Shown: piece by piece, positions 8,799 through 16,162 of the stretch
Layout of the letters: each line of letters begins with the position of its first letter
How positions within the stretch are numbered: position 1 is the stretch's first letter
Source of the DNA: an uncultured Bacillota bacterium
GTDB taxonomy: Bacteria; Bacillota; Clostridia; Christensenellales; UBA1242
Length of the DNA stretch: 32,772 nucleotides
Direction of reading: 5' to 3'
NCBI GenBank assembly: GCA_947088415.1
Contig: CAMUGK010000002.1
Location: 1-32,772 of the forward strand
Made by a program: the position numbers and the translations under genes
The notes under the pieces: generated by a model
What the model was told of the DNA's origin: nothing
Databases searched by the model: none
The model's input: only the letters and a program-made list of their open reading frames with translations

Positions 8799-8844
8799 TG
8801 GTGAGAGTAAGAAGATTTGAACTTCCGACCTGTCGCTTAGGAGG
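8799..8844 (-). pseudogene. 3' half of tRNA-Arg(CCU), cut in the anticodon loop
   Basis: On the minus strand this reads: anticodon loop CTCCTAA, 3' anticodon stem GCGAC, variable AGGTC, T arm GGAAG-TTCAAAT-CTTCT, acceptor 3' strand TACTCTC, then ACCA. Upstream of the loop there is no matching 5' half; element C begins there. The only 5' half in the window (16380-16419) pairs with its anticodon stem (GTCGC/GCGAC) but not with its acceptor (GTTTTCG against TACTCTC). Confidence 0.8.
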
Positions 8845-9090
8845 GGCAATTAGCCACCGAAGTCCTATTGAATAACTTTTGAAATACACATATCTATTTG
8901 TATTATCAATTAACTTTTCATAGTATAATACAAAATTTGTGCTTTTGTCAAAAACTTCAAATAACTTTTGTTCCATGAGTAGCATTTTTAGTATGGTATG
9001 AAAGTTATAAATGACTTACAAACCGTCTTTACTCTTTAACTTAAATAAAAATTAAAACATCAGGGTTGATGTTGAGTTAAGGAGATTAAA
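8845..9090 (+). promoter_or_regulatory. Left end of element C and rep leader
   Basis: No gene. A short open frame here on the minus strand is only tRNA antisense. Near the rep gene, ACATCA and TGATGT around 9057-9072 form a small hairpin, and TTAACTTAA with TTGAGTTAA enclose it. The right side of the outer stem overlaps the AAGGAG of rep, so the leader could limit Rep translation. Confidence 0.4.
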
Positions 9091-9963
9091 ATGGAAAAGA
9101 ATAATTTAATAAAAGAAAACGACCTTGTTAAAGTAAGAGTTGTTAGAGATGAAGTAATATTACACAATATTAGCATGTGTAATCGTAAACCTGTTTCAAG
9201 AAGAATTGGAAATGGTAAAAGAGTTAATATTCAAACAGGCGAAATCACAGAAGAAAAGAAAACTGCAAAACGAGGCGAAAGCCTTTATAGTTTGCTTGAA
9301 AGCAATATTAAACTACAAGATTTAATTAAAGAAAATACTGTAAACTTAAAACATATACTTTTGCTAACATTCACTTACAGAGAAAAAACATTAGATATAA
9401 AGAAAATAAACGAAGATTTTAAGTCTTTTATGAAACGATTAAGGCGAAGAATAACTGAATTTGGAACAATAGAATATATAAACACACTTGAATTAGATAA
9501 TGGTGGCTATCATATACACGCAATAATTTTCTTTAATGAGTCTAAAAAGATTGTTTATATACCTGACACAATAATAGCAGAGATATGGGGTCATGGGTTT
9601 ATAAAGTTTGGGAAAAAACCTAAAACTAAAAAAGATGTATACTATTATGTGACACCTCACTTATCAAATGAAGTGACAAATAAAAATAGTCATATGCACT
9701 ATAAAGCACTAATGCAAATGGAACTACCAACTGGACAAAACCTTTATAGATATTCAAAAGGTCTTAAAAAGCCTATAATTCACACGGATACTTATGAAAA
9801 TGTGAAGAAATATCTTAAAGAAAATAGTTATGTGTTTGAAAGAGAAAATGTATATCTTAATCCTATGCAGTCTCACAGGGGCAACAACCTATACTATTGC
9901 AAAGAGTATTATAAAAAAGAAGAAACAAAGTCTTACGGATTAGGTAAACGAACACCTATCTAA
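9091..9963 (+). CDS. HUH rolling-circle replication initiator (Rep)
   Basis: A 290-residue Rep protein. Motif 1 is LLLTFTY, motif 2 is YHIHAIIFF with the metal-binding pair His141 and His143, and motif 3 is DVYYYVTPHL with candidate nicking tyrosines Tyr184-186. It would nick the element's double-strand origin and start rolling-circle replication of the excised circle. AAGGAG precedes the ATG, and a hairpin leader lies upstream. The C-terminal 100 residues are Lys/Tyr-rich without a helicase domain, so host helicase would be needed. A relaxase role cannot be excluded, but no mobilisation partner is present. Confidence 0.8.
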   Translation: MEKNNLIKENDLVKVRVVRDEVILHNISMCNRKPVSRRIGNGKRVNIQTGEITEEKKTAKRGESLYSLLESNIKLQDLIKENTVNLKHILLLTFTYREKTLDIKKINEDFKSFMKRLRRRITEFGTIEYINTLELDNGGYHIHAIIFFNESKKIVYIPDTIIAEIWGHGFIKFGKKPKTKKDVYYYVTPHLSNEVTNKNSHMHYKALMQMELPTGQNLYRYSKGLKKPIIHTDTYENVKKYLKENSYVFERENVYLNPMQSHRGNNLYYCKEYYKKEETKSYGLGKRTPI

Positions 9964-10140
9964 ACTGCCTTTTAAGAAGCATTGATATTTAATATAATAA
10001 ATTTATATTAAATAATTTATATCAGCCATTTTAGACCTATTTGCAGTGGCGAGAAAGTTTGTGACAGTCCCTATTTGCAAAATAATAGCCCCAAAGTTAT
10101 AATTTTTATATAAACTAAGAGCAAAGTGTGATATAATGCA
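9964..10140 (+). promoter_or_regulatory. Rep-downstream region and promoter of next gene
   Basis: TTTAATATAA and TTATATTAAA near 9989-10013 form a perfect 10-bp inverted repeat, possibly part of an origin or a weak terminator. TGATATAAT (10129-10137) is an extended -10 box just ahead of the AAGGGAGG of the membrane protein gene. Confidence 0.45.
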
Positions 10141-10155
10141 AAGGGAGGCATGAAA

Positions 10156-10974
10156 ATGAAACAAATAAAAACTTCCATCTATTGGTTTATTTTAATTTGT
10201 AGTGTTTTAATGGCGGTTTTAATAACAATAGCAACTACTATGGGTTCAAATAATTTAATTATAGGACTTATTTCAGGTGTTTTTTCTAGTGCTATGGTTG
10301 TTTTGATTGACCTTTTTATAAAATATTTTATAAGTAAAAAAGAAACATTTCAAACTATTACAAATTCAGTTTATAATTTATTTTCACAAGTAATCTTATT
10401 TATTTCAAGTATAGAAGATTTTGGGTATAATGATTTTGAATTATGGTATGAAAATATCCAAAACAAACGAAAAGAATTACTAAAAAGTTCAAGGGACTTA
10501 ATAGATAACATTTGCGATGTTTACTGCTTTTTCAAAAAAGGATATAAACTTGTTGGAGAACTTTATCAACTTTTTTATACATTAGACTTCTATGAGTTAT
10601 TAGATTTCTCAAATAGCGAAATTACTTTGGAAATTCAAAATACTATAATAGAAATTGAAGACATGGACTTACTAAAATATAGAGATAAAATAAGGCTTAA
10701 AAACAAATTTGAAAAATTAAAAGATAATTATAAAAATCAATTAAAAGAAGGAATTAAAAAATTAAACGAATACCTTCATCCAGTAGAAAATATTTATAAA
10801 GATATGTGTAAAAAATATTTCAATGAAAGTATTTATAACAATGCTAAAAAGTTTTTGAATAATTTAGATTTTGAATTAAATGATAAAAAATTAAATTATG
10901 CCTTTAGAGAGATTTTTATAAAGCAAGATATTCAATTAAAATATTTGAGTAAAGATAAAAAAGACTTGCAGTAA
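10156..10974 (+). CDS. Two-TM membrane protein with long helical cytoplasmic part
   Basis: A 272-residue protein. Residues ~5-28 (WFILICSVLMAVLITIAT) and ~33-57 (LIIGLISGVFSSAMVVLI) are membrane segments. The rest is charged, helical and probably cytoplasmic. I choose the ATG at 10156 because AAGGGAGG (10141-10148) is 7 bases before it; the ATG at 10150 would be only one base away. It has its own promoter in the accessory part of element C. Proteins of this shape occur among phage-exclusion factors, but I recognise no specific family. Confidence 0.65.
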   Translation: MKQIKTSIYWFILICSVLMAVLITIATTMGSNNLIIGLISGVFSSAMVVLIDLFIKYFISKKETFQTITNSVYNLFSQVILFISSIEDFGYNDFELWYENIQNKRKELLKSSRDLIDNICDVYCFFKKGYKLVGELYQLFYTLDFYELLDFSNSEITLEIQNTIIEIEDMDLLKYRDKIRLKNKFEKLKDNYKNQLKEGIKKLNEYLHPVENIYKDMCKKYFNESIYNNAKKFLNNLDFELNDKKLNYAFREIFIKQDIQLKYLSKDKKDLQ

Positions 10975-10988
10975 TTTGCAGGTCTTTT
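10959..10988. terminator. Terminator between convergent genes
   Basis: AAAAGACTTGCA (10959-10970) pairs with TGCAGGTCTTTT (10977-10988) over 12 bp with one G-T pair, then GTTTTATTTG. The upstream stop codon is in the loop. It also lies just beyond the end of the minus-strand repressor gene and may serve both. Confidence 0.8.
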
Positions 10989-11001
10989 GTTTTATTTGTT
11001 T

Positions 11002-11301
11002 TTAAGCAATGTAATAATAGCACTTTTTTTTATCAGGGCTGGCGGTTTTAAGTAAGTCTATAATCTCTTTGTCTTTGCGATATGCACTTATCTCATAATA
11101 AAAAAATTCAGAAACAGATGAATCACAAGCGTCTATAATTTCAAGCAGTGCTGAAACTGAAGGCTCAAAACTATCATTTTTAGACTCTAGACGGGAGATA
11201 TAGGCGGGATTTTTACCTATTTTCAAACTTAAATCACGAGCAGATAAACCTTTGTCTGACCTTAATCTACTTATACGAAAAATAACCTCTTTTTTATCCA
11301 T
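11002..11301 (-). CDS. XRE/Cro-C1 family repressor
   Basis: A 99-residue DNA-binding protein with a classic Cro/C1 helix-turn-helix in residues 6-62 (GLSARDLSLKIGKNPAYISRLE). The short C-terminal tail (KEIIDLLKTASPDKK) could be a dimerisation part. GAGGTGG lies ahead of its ATG. It is divergent from the Nmad3 gene, and a perfect palindrome (11397-11410) lies between them, next to the -35 of the Nmad3 promoter. It most likely represses that operon. Confidence 0.85.
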   Translation of the reverse strand: MDKKEVIFRISRLRSDKGLSARDLSLKIGKNPAYISRLESKNDSFEPSVSALLEIIDACDSSVSEFFYYEISAYRKDKEIIDLLKTASPDKKKCYYYIA

Positions 11302-11396
11302 AAATCCACCTCACAAATATACTAAAATTATAAATGATAAGCGGCTTTATGGCACTTTGCAACACTTGTAAAAATTACATAGTATGAAACTATTTT

Positions 11397-11410
11397 GCAC
11401 TTATAAGTGC
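11397..11410. promoter_or_regulatory. Palindromic operator GCACTTATAAGTGC
   Basis: A perfect 14-bp palindrome between the divergent XRE and Nmad3 genes, 6 bases before the -35 box at 11417. Related CACTT half-sites occur at 11352-11366. It fits as the XRE repressor's operator; binding is inferred. Confidence 0.6.
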
Positions 11411-11416
11411 ATTTGT

Positions 11417-11445
11417 TTGCTTTTACATTCATTTTGTGCTATTAT
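11417..11445 (+). promoter_or_regulatory. Promoter of the Nmad3 operon
   Basis: TTGCTT (11417-11422), a 17-base spacer, then TATTAT (11440-11445) preceded by TG one base upstream (extended -10). GAGAGGTG follows as ribosome site before the ATG at 11466. Confidence 0.7.
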
Positions 11446-11465
11446 ACTTACATGAGAGGTGCAAA

Positions 11466-12302
11466 ATGAAAATTATTTTAAGTAAAAAGGGGTTAGACAG
11501 TAGCAACAGTGTTAAGCCTATAACTATTGATAATAAGCAAATGATATTTTTGCCTATTCCAAGTAATCAAGATTATGATAATGCAAGATATAGCGAAGTG
11601 TTTGAAAATAAAATATCATTGCTTTTCTATTGTATGGAAATGGGTATTGATTTTGGTTATATAGACAACAAAAAATTGCCAATGAATGGAACTACAAACT
11701 GCCATTTAGACCCACAACTTATAAATTATTTTGGTTATGATAATTTCAAAGGTAGTTTTGGGCAAGTGAAAGCCGCCCAGAAGCATTTAGAAAATAAACA
11801 AGTGCAAGCAGGCGATTTGTTTTTGTTTTATGGTTGGTATACCGATAATAAAACACATAAAGAAAAGCATACTCTTTTTGGCTATTTGCAGGTTGGAGAG
11901 ATTATAAAAGTTAATGAGTTGACTGCAAGCCAAAAGCAAAAAATAGTTGATAAATATCCTTGGCTACACCATCAACCTCATTGGTATAGCCAAGAAACAA
12001 ATAATACAATTTACATAGCAAGGGAAACCTGTTCATTTAATAAAAATATCAAAGGTTTTGGAATGTTTAAATATGATAAAGAATTAGACTTGACAGCAAA
12101 AGATATTGGCACAAAAACCTGCTGGGAAATTTCAGCATTGAAAAATTGTAAAGTATCTTTCAAAGACCATAATGGAAACGACAGTTTTAATGATTTGGGA
12201 CAATTTAGAGTTGCTGACCGCTGTCAAGAGATAGTTATTGAAGAGTGTCCGCAGGCTGAAAAGTGGGCTATAAACTTAATTAAAAAATATAAAAGGAGAT
12301 AA
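11466..12302 (+). CDS. Nucleotide-modification-associated protein (Nmad3 family)
   Basis: A 278-residue protein. Its start MKIILSKKGLDSS, the block CHLDPQL near residue 82, and GDLFLFYGWY with a following FGYLQVGEI match what I recall of the Nmad3 domain, predicted by comparative genomics to take part in making or handling modified DNA bases. The biochemical activity of the family is not established to my knowledge. GAGAGGTG precedes the ATG at 11466; an in-frame ATG at 11436 lies inside the promoter and is rejected. It is controlled by a divergent XRE repressor and followed, 2 bases after its stop, by a small partner gene. Likely a defence or anti-defence module. Confidence 0.72.
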   Translation: MKIILSKKGLDSSNSVKPITIDNKQMIFLPIPSNQDYDNARYSEVFENKISLLFYCMEMGIDFGYIDNKKLPMNGTTNCHLDPQLINYFGYDNFKGSFGQVKAAQKHLENKQVQAGDLFLFYGWYTDNKTHKEKHTLFGYLQVGEIIKVNELTASQKQKIVDKYPWLHHQPHWYSQETNNTIYIARETCSFNKNIKGFGMFKYDKELDLTAKDIGTKTCWEISALKNCKVSFKDHNGNDSFNDLGQFRVADRCQEIVIEECPQAEKWAINLIKKYKRR

Positions 12303-12304
12303 AA

Positions 12305-12625
12305 ATGAAAAACATAAGTTTAACAGTAGAATTCAAAAATCCAGAAAAAGAATTGCAAGAACAATTACAAAGAAATGGTGCAAGAAATATAAGCATAAGA
12401 AGAAATTTTGACGGCTGTCTTGAAGTGTCTTACAAAATTGTTTGTGCTGACCCACAAAAAGAAATTGAAAAAATGCTGTCATCATCTGGCGGACAAAGTG
12501 TTAGAAGTTCGTCAAGTTATAATGGTGCAAGATTTGATATGAAAATTGACGATCGTCTTGATGAAAGAGAGTTCAAAAAGCAAATTATAGACGCTCTCCG
12601 CAGAGCAGGTTTTAGAGCAAACTAA
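12305..12625 (+). CDS. Small hypothetical partner of the Nmad3 protein
   Basis: A 106-residue charged protein I do not recognise. The pattern looks like two related alpha/beta units: each has a strand, a helix with a K-E-(L/I)-(Q/E) start (PEKELQEQLQRNG and PQKEIEKMLSSSGG) and an R-S/I-rich strand, then a last helix (EFKKQIIDALRRAGF). It starts 2 bases after the Nmad3 stop with AAAGGAG in the end of that gene, so it is translated with it and probably works with it. Confidence 0.6.
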   Translation: MKNISLTVEFKNPEKELQEQLQRNGARNISIRRNFDGCLEVSYKIVCADPQKEIEKMLSSSGGQSVRSSSSYNGARFDMKIDDRLDEREFKKQIIDALRRAGFRAN

Positions 12626-12639
12626 AAACAACTAAAAAT

Positions 12640-12672
12640 AACCGTCTCCGTTATGATTAGTAGGAGGCGGTT
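12640..12672 (+). promoter_or_regulatory. Hairpin that sequesters a Shine-Dalgarno sequence
   Basis: AACCGTCTCC (12640-12649) pairs with GGAGGCGGTT (12663-12672) over 10 bp with one wobble, followed by TTTT and the next gene's ATG at 12675. The right arm contains that gene's GGAGG. It can act as a terminator for the Nmad3 operon or as a translational lock on the next gene, or both. Confidence 0.6.
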
Positions 12673-12674
12673 TT

Positions 12675-12944
12675 ATGTTTTTAGAAATTTACGATAAGTT
12701 TGACAAAAAGTTAGGAGATGTTTTTGTTAGTGAAGATGGCCATATGTCTTTATGTTTTGACAATAAAAATAATTTGCTAGGCAGAATTGTTGGAGATGAG
12801 AAAGTTTTATTTGCCTTTGATGAAGATGATAGGTATTTAGGAAGATATGATAGTCTTTATACTTACGATAGGCATGACAACTTGTTAAAAAGGGGTAATT
12901 TAATATATAACATGTTTTATCTCACCATTAAACACATTAGATAG
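12675..12944 (+). CDS. Small all-beta hypothetical protein
   Basis: An 89-residue protein made of short repeated beta-hairpin units (D-x-F-D-x-x-x-x-L-G-x-(V/I) at about residues 5, 27, 47 and 65; NLLGRI, RYLGRY, NLLKRG). The pattern is similar to small beta-flower-like repeat proteins, but I cannot name the family with confidence. Its ribosome site lies in the right arm of a stable hairpin, so expression may need read-through or unfolding. No signal peptide is seen. Confidence 0.5.
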   Translation: MFLEIYDKFDKKLGDVFVSEDGHMSLCFDNKNNLLGRIVGDEKVLFAFDEDDRYLGRYDSLYTYDRHDNLLKRGNLIYNMFYLTIKHIR

Positions 12945-13320
12945 CCCTGCAAGTGCCTGCAAATGGCGTGAGAACAGGCAAAAGAGTTTTTATCGGTAAA
13001 TCGACCATGAAAATATAAAAAGCCATACAAAAGGCTAAATAATAGGAAAAGTCCGCAAACAGAAAGCGGTCTTTTTTTATGCTATTTTTTATCTTAAAAC
13101 CATGACATGGTAAAACATCGCTTCAATAACCCCTGTCGTGTGAAGTCATATGTAAACAACGAGTTGGGATAGAGCAAAAAATCACTATAGTCCTGTGTGC
13201 ACATTAAAAGCACACGAAAATTTACGGGATTTTTCGGGAAATACGGCAAAATGGTTGCCTTCTCTGCCTGCATCGGCTTTAATGAGTTCTAACTCGAAAA
13301 ACTCCCATTACAAAAGGAGG
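12945..13320 (+). other. Structured non-coding region before the excisionase gene
   Basis: No gene. It contains several hairpins: CCTG/CAGG around 12956-12978, GCC/GGC at 13022-13035, a terminator (13048-13078), GTGTGC/GCACAC at about 13195-13214, GGCAA/TTGCC at about 13243-13259, and TAAT-GAGTT with AACTC-CC-ATTA ending next to AAGGAGG. As in element A, the excisionase-like gene follows a structured leader. It could also hold the replication origin or integrase arm sites. Confidence 0.4.
13048..13078 (+). terminator. Rho-independent terminator
   Basis: AAAGTCCGC (13048-13056) pairs with GCGGTCTTT (13066-13074) with one internal mismatch, and the T-run continues to 13078. Confidence 0.6.
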
Positions 13321-13329
13321 TAAATGGTT

Positions 13330-13518
13330 ATGTATAGGACGATAGAGCAAGCCTATGCTTACTTAAAAGAACTTGACCCTAACACAGCACTAACAAAATA
13401 TTATTTGAGAGTTTTGTGTCAAACAAACCAAATCACAGTGCTTAATATAGGCTCAAAGTTTTTAATCCAACTTGAAAGTTTATGCGACTTTCTAAAAATC
13501 AAATTATGTGAAAACTAA
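13330..13518 (+). CDS. Excisionase-like small DNA-binding protein (element C)
   Basis: A 62-residue protein resembling the element A protein at 3171-3389: D-P-N-T start of a helix, central helix KYYLRVLCQTN, wing IGSKFLIQ and final helix. I prefer the ATG at 13330, 9 bases after AAGGAGG; the ATG at 13324 is only 3 bases away. It lies in an operon with an unknown protein and the integrase, and would direct excision. Confidence 0.65.
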   Translation: MYRTIEQAYAYLKELDPNTALTKYYLRVLCQTNQITVLNIGSKFLIQLESLCDFLKIKLCEN

Positions 13519-13536
13519 AAATATAAGGAGTAAAAA

Positions 13537-13953
13537 ATGGAAATCAAAAATTTAGGAAAGTATGTAAGTGTGTTAGACAATGGCTTAATGCAAATGATTG
13601 GAGAAAAACCTATTGAATATACACTACATGCTCAATTTAGAAGCACAGTCACAGGTGCGATAACAAGATTTGAAAAAGTTGTAAAAAATACAAAAGAATT
13701 TGAAGGAAAAGAACTTAAAGAGTTTTTATATTCAAACCTTCAAGAATTTATTAAAGAACGAGAGTTTAGGTTTATATATAACTTTATACCTTATGAGTCA
13801 GCGGAATATGAATTCCCTAACAAAAAAGGCAAGGTAAAGACATGGAAAGCAAAAGTGTTTTATAGTGAAAGCGAAAAAGAAAGTCATAAAATGTTTTTGA
13901 AATTAGCACAAGCAAGAGAAGAACAAAAGTTAAGAAAAAAAGGAGTAATGTAA
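13537..13953 (+). CDS. Hypothetical protein between excisionase and integrase
   Basis: A 138-residue basic protein I do not recognise. It has a mixed beta/alpha start (LDNGLMQMIGEKPIEYTLHAQFRS), a strand-rich middle, and a charged C-terminal helix (ESHKMFLKLAQAREEQKLRKKG). AAGGAG precedes its ATG, and its stop codon comes one base before the integrase ATG, so the two are translationally coupled. It may be an integrase accessory factor; the element A module lacks it. Confidence 0.6.
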   Translation: MEIKNLGKYVSVLDNGLMQMIGEKPIEYTLHAQFRSTVTGAITRFEKVVKNTKEFEGKELKEFLYSNLQEFIKEREFRFIYNFIPYESAEYEFPNKKGKVKTWKAKVFYSESEKESHKMFLKLAQAREEQKLRKKGVM

Positions 13954-13954
13954 A

Positions 13955-15376
13955 ATGGCAACATATGAGAAAAGAACAGCAAAGAAGGACGGTCATATCA
14001 CATATGGCATACAAATCAAAGTTAAGGACTATTTGGGTAGAGATAAATTTGTAAACACTACTTGGAAAAACCCTAACAACCTTACAGGCGAAAGAGCAAA
14101 AAAGGCTGCGATTGCTTTTGGTGAAACATGGGAAGCAGAATATAAAAACGGTCATACCCATAAGTTAAGCAATGCAAGTTTTAATCAAGTAGCAAATGAG
14201 TGGCTACGAAATGTTAAACACAGAGTATCATTAAACTATATTTTACGATCGGAAGATTGTATTAAAAGAATGACCGAATACTTTGGAGATGTAAGATTTG
14301 TAGATTTAAGGGCTCATGAAATCCAACAATTTATCACATACCTAAACGAATATACTTACAAAACTATAACCGCAAAAGTAAAAGAATATAAACTTGATGA
14401 GTTTAAGGAAAGTATAAAAGCAAATGGCGGTGCGAGAAAGGCAGAGAGAGATGGAATAATATCACGCCCTGTGTTTTACTATGCTACACATGGAGAACCT
14501 ATTGCATATAGCAGTGCCGAGAAAATTTGTAATTTATTAAAAATAAGTATAAAAGAATTTTTTGAAAAGATTGTAGTTGAAAAAGGTTATGCAAAAGAGA
14601 CAATACTAAAATATCAACACACATTAAGTGCAATTTTCAATTATGCAATCAAAAATGAGTTAGTGACTTCAAATTATGCTTCAAGTGTTTACACAAAAGA
14701 TAGCATAGGCGGAAGAAAAACCGAAGAAGCCAAAATATTAACTAACCAAGAATATGACAAATTATTAGAAACTTTGAAACTTGCGGACAACAAGTTAGAC
14801 AACAAAGGACAACCACTTAATCTTATTTGGGAAACTATACCTTTGTATGTTATGACCCAATTAGGACTTAGAACTGCCGAAGTGTGCGGTCTTAAATGGG
14901 AAGATATAGATTTAGATGAAAGAGTTTTGAGTGTATGCAGAGATAGAGTTTACACTCCAAAATATGGTGTTTATGATAGAGATACAAAAACTGCTAAATC
15001 AACAAGAAAATTATTTATAAGTGATTTGTTAGCCGAAAAATTACAATTATTCAAAGATAAATATGAAGAACTTAAAAAAGCCGATAAAAAGTTTGATAAA
15101 AGAGGCTATATCTTTTGTAATGTTGATGGCACACCAAAGTTCCCACAATATCTTAACTATTTACTACAAAAATATCTTTTAGAAGCAAATGTCACAGTTG
15201 TATCAAATCATAAGATACGACACACATGGATAACAAGACTTATCACAAATGGTGCACCTGTAAACGGAGTTGCACAAATGGCAGGTCATGCCGACAAAAA
15301 TACAACATTAAAGATATACACTCACTTTTCAAAAGATGTTAAGGCATCACAAGAATTGTTGACAAAATATTTGTAA
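13955..15376 (+). CDS. int: Tyrosine integrase with an embedded HTH-like insertion (element C)
   Basis: A 473-residue tyrosine recombinase, presumably acting on the tRNA-Arg(CCU) anticodon-loop core CTTAGGAGG. It has an N-terminal arm-binding domain (KDGHITYGIQIKVKD), a core-binding domain and a catalytic domain with Arg306 (GLRTAEV, Ala where Gly is usual), His419/Arg422 (NHKIRHTW), His445 (AGHA) and Tyr455 (IYTHF). Residues ~165-210 hold the HTH-like insertion shared with the element A integrase (ISRPVFYYATHGEP, AEKICNLLKI). It is translated from AAGGAG inside the upstream gene's end. The two integrases are diverged, so they come from separate elements rather than a recent duplication. Confidence 0.92.
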   Translation: MATYEKRTAKKDGHITYGIQIKVKDYLGRDKFVNTTWKNPNNLTGERAKKAAIAFGETWEAEYKNGHTHKLSNASFNQVANEWLRNVKHRVSLNYILRSEDCIKRMTEYFGDVRFVDLRAHEIQQFITYLNEYTYKTITAKVKEYKLDEFKESIKANGGARKAERDGIISRPVFYYATHGEPIAYSSAEKICNLLKISIKEFFEKIVVEKGYAKETILKYQHTLSAIFNYAIKNELVTSNYASSVYTKDSIGGRKTEEAKILTNQEYDKLLETLKLADNKLDNKGQPLNLIWETIPLYVMTQLGLRTAEVCGLKWEDIDLDERVLSVCRDRVYTPKYGVYDRDTKTAKSTRKLFISDLLAEKLQLFKDKYEELKKADKKFDKRGYIFCNVDGTPKFPQYLNYLLQKYLLEANVTVVSNHKIRHTWITRLITNGAPVNGVAQMAGHADKNTTLKIYTHFSKDVKASQELLTKYL

Positions 15377-15410
15377 TGTTATTGAGACACACAAAAACTT
15401 AATAAAATAA

Positions 15411-15450
15411 AATGCTAGGTGCGAATACTCGTATCCTAGCATTGATAATG
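15411..15450 (-). terminator. Terminator between int and the HEPN gene
   Basis: AATGCTAGG (15411-15419) and CCTAGCATT (15435-15443) form a perfect 9-bp stem. On the minus strand it is followed by TTATTTTATT, so it mainly ends the minus-strand gene; it may also stop int transcription. Confidence 0.7.
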
Positions 15451-15465
15451 TTTCGACATGAATTA

Positions 15466-16116
15466 TTATGGTCTTTTTATTGATTGAAGAATAGAAACTA
15501 ATTTTTCAGTATCTAAACTTTTTCTAGTAAGATAGCCAAGTTGATAATCTTCAAACAATATATCTATTGAATTGCCAAAAGTATTATGACAAGAACTAAT
15601 TTTGTCATGCCCTAGCAATTCAAACATATTGTTCATTAAGTCGAAGATATTTTCAAGTAAAGCAATTATTTTTGCAGAGTCTAATTTTAAGAGAAATATG
15701 TCTGAGTTTGCATTTCGCAGTTTTTTATCAAAATGTGCTAAATAATTATCTCTAAATGTTCTTAATTTTGACAACTCATCTTTATTGTCGCTTATCAGAG
15801 TGTCAATATTTTTAGCAAGTTCTTTTAGTTTTAGGTCGTTTTGTTTATCTAGAATTTTATTTGAATTTATAAAGTTTGAAACACTTTGAATAGATAAGGA
15901 ATCAGGGTCGCCATCAAATAATTTAGCAGCAGTTAACATAGATTGTTCTTTTAATGAATGAGAAATATGTCCTAAGTCATTTTTTAGAATGCCATAAGAC
16001 GACTTATCTATTTCATACCAATCGTTTATTCTTTCATTCAAGTAATAGTTGTTTTGGACTTCACTAATTTTAGAATGTAAAAATTTAAGTGTTTTAGTCA
16101 AAATATCAGAATTCAT
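15466..16116 (-). CDS. HEPN/AbiU2-like protein (putative abortive-infection factor)
   Basis: A 216-residue helical protein. The segment LRTFRDNYLAHFD contains an R-x5-H motif (Arg122, His128), the catalytic signature of HEPN RNases, and the layout (a Trp-rich early helix, a middle AAKLFD-x-DPDSLSI block, then the motif in the second half) resembles HEPN-AbiU2 proteins. Some HEPN proteins cut RNA to abort phage infection; for this one that is inferred. The start is ATG 16116 with GAGGTG directly upstream; an upstream in-frame start overlaps the tRNA terminator. It is the cargo gene between int and the right att site, head-to-tail behind the complete tRNA. Confidence 0.65.
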   Translation of the reverse strand: MNSDILTKTLKFLHSKISEVQNNYYLNERINDWYEIDKSSYGILKNDLGHISHSLKEQSMLTAAKLFDGDPDSLSIQSVSNFINSNKILDKQNDLKLKELAKNIDTLISDNKDELSKLRTFRDNYLAHFDKKLRNANSDIFLLKLDSAKIIALLENIFDLMNNMFELLGHDKISSCHNTFGNSIDILFEDYQLGYLTRKSLDTEKLVSILQSIKRP

Positions 16117-16135
16117 TATCACCTCACAAAATAAA

Positions 16136-16159
16136 AAGTATCTAGCCAAATAGATACTT
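16136..16159 (-). terminator. Terminator or attenuator between tRNA-Arg and the HEPN gene
   Basis: On the minus strand AAGTATCTA and TAGATACTT form a perfect 9-bp stem followed by TTTATTTTG. It ends the tRNA transcript, and read-through would express the HEPN gene. Confidence 0.75.
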
Positions 16160-16162
16160 AAA

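Noticed and set aside
8755..8985. Open frame of 76 codons on the minus strand
   Set aside because: It runs antisense through the NACHT terminator and along the tRNA-Arg 3' half, has no ribosome site, and its composition is that of read-through tRNA sequence.
9091..9963. Relaxase for conjugative mobilisation
   Set aside because: The motifs fit HUH Rep equally or better, the protein is short, and no coupling protein or mobilisation accessory gene is present.
13955..15376. Recent duplication of one integrase within the window
   Set aside because: The two integrases share layout and catalytic blocks but differ along their whole length, and only one has the 138-residue upstream gene.
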